Below, in pieces: positions 63,471 through 64,000 of a stretch of DNA of 64,000 bases. The notes beneath the pieces are model-generated. The model was not told the DNA's origin and did no database searches. It was given only the letters and a program-made list of their open reading frames with translations. Source of the DNA: Oceaniferula spumae (lineage in GTDB: Bacteria > Verrucomicrobiota > Verrucomicrobiia > Verrucomicrobiales > Akkermansiaceae); contig NZ_AP026866.1 in assembly GCF_042849255.1 (NCBI RefSeq), positions 4,278,001-4,342,000 of the forward strand, in the 5' to 3' direction. The stretch's first letter is position 1. Each line of letters opens with the position of its first letter. Position numbers and translations under genes: made by a program.

Positions 63471-64000
63471 CTACTTGCGGCGGCGCAGGATCAGCGCAAG
63501 CCCACCGAGACCAAGCAGCGCAGCGCTGGAAGGTTCAGGGATGGCTTCGATACCGACGCCTTTGACGATGCTGCGGTAGTCGGCGTTTGCAGAAAGGAGT
63601 TGCGACACGTCGACCGTTGCTGTTGTGGTGCTGTCGACGGTGCCAAGAAGAACTCTTTCCATTCTCGTTCCGCTAACTTCATCTCCGATCTGTGTTCCGT
63701 CACCGTAAAAATAAGCACCGAAACCGCCGCCGTCGAGACCTAAGCGGATACCCCAGAATTGTCCGTCACTGACCACATAATAACCGTAGATGTTGTATGA
63801 TGTGCCGAGATTCAACCCGCTGATGCTGACTGCCAAGTCAGGAACATTGGGTTCTTCGCTGCCATTTTTACTCTGCGCAACCCATACGTAGTCCTCGAGG
63901 GCGTTGCCTTCAGGCGTTCCTACTCCAGCGTCCGCAAAGGCACCGGGGGTAGCGAAGCCCCACTGATTATCGGTGGCATTGCTCGCTGCATTACTGGTGG
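63471..64000 (-). CDS. PEP-CTERM protein, C-terminal part (cut by window edge)
   Basis: Open from the right edge to 63471, at least 176 residues. It reads TSNAASNATDNQWGFATPGA near the edge, then GNALEDYVWVAQ, GLNLGTSYNIYGYYVVSDGQ, and ends EAIPEPSSAALLGLGGLALI followed by LRRRK, a textbook PEP-CTERM tail. The fold is a beta-rich surface domain seen in many verrucomicrobial PEP-CTERM proteins. The start lies outside the window. Confidence 0.88.
   Translation of the reverse strand, partial: TSNAASNATDNQWGFATPGAFADAGVGTPEGNALEDYVWVAQSKNGSEEPNVPDLAVSISGLNLGTSYNIYGYYVVSDGQFWGIRLGLDGGGFGAYFYGDGTQIGDEVSGTRMERVLLGTVDSTTTATVDVSQLLSANADYRSIVKGVGIEAIPEPSSAALLGLGGLALILRRRK

Overview
The window looks like chromosomal DNA of a Verrucomicrobium, most likely order Verrucomicrobiales (Akkermansiaceae/Rubritaleaceae type). 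The reasons are a PVC-type giant c-type cytochrome dehydrogenase with ThuA and NPCBM modules, two PEP-CTERM proteins ending in the short GLGGLALILRRRK-type tail, polysaccharide-degrading enzymes with LamG and thrombospondin-3 modules, and moderate-to-high GC with Gram-negative envelope genes (Skp/OmpH, TonB receptor, Prc, MscS). Genus cannot be read from the sequence alone.

Layout. 1-6 kb: edge fragment of an FMN-binding protein, a secreted FAD oxidoreductase, an ECF sigma factor with an overlapping membrane partner, Skp/OmpH, ferrochelatase (hemH), a QueD-like enzyme and a lipoprotein. 6-12 kb: MarR regulator, pgeF-like gene, serB, hisI, tail-specific protease, YggS-type PLP protein, DUF971. 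12-18.4 kb: two-component pair divergent from a TonB-dependent receptor, then a CNNM/CBS protein. 18.6-25.2 kb: giant PVC cytochrome, divergent PAS-AraC regulator, dnaB. 25.2-25.5 kb: non-coding AT-rich block with a dense DnaA-box cluster (candidate replication origin or DnaA-controlled region), then tRNA-Arg(TCT). 25.8-31 kb: BrnT/BrnA-like toxin-antitoxin, intracellular subtilase, GH10 xylanase. 31-42 kb: housekeeping genes (purA, carA, pgi, recQ, trpD, LOG) with an MFS transporter. 42.8-43.5 kb: a RAYT transposase framed by about 95-bp inverted repeats. 45.1-46.6 kb: a retron, with a candidate msr-msd RNA bounded by complementary a1/a2 repeats directly upstream of a retron-type reverse transcriptase. 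46.7-55.3 kb: second recQ, pgsA, nagA, hemB, Doc/AbrB toxin-antitoxin, cysS, mscS. 55.4-64 kb: PEP-CTERM protein, LamG/SASA-type esterase, a 1474-residue PL8-like polysaccharide lyase, a decayed gene remnant, and a PEP-CTERM protein running off the right edge.

How it works together. Most of the window is scattered housekeeping metabolism (haem synthesis by hemH and hemB, glycolysis and pentose phosphate by pgi and gnd, nucleotide and amino-acid synthesis, replication). The accessory theme is carbohydrate scavenging: xylanase, esterase, lyase, NagA, and the ThuA/NPCBM cytochrome with its own AraC regulator. Defence and mobile content is the retron, two toxin-antitoxin pairs and the RAYT element.

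The most striking observations are the retron with a foldable msr-msd candidate, the DnaA-box cluster upstream of dnaB, a 97-bp intergenic repeat that supplies stop codons to convergent genes on both sides, heptamer tandem repeats at four places, a 13-bp perfect hairpin holding a start codon in its loop, and strong enrichment and strand polarity of the word TCTAACA. All coordinates, motif calls and counts were made by eye.
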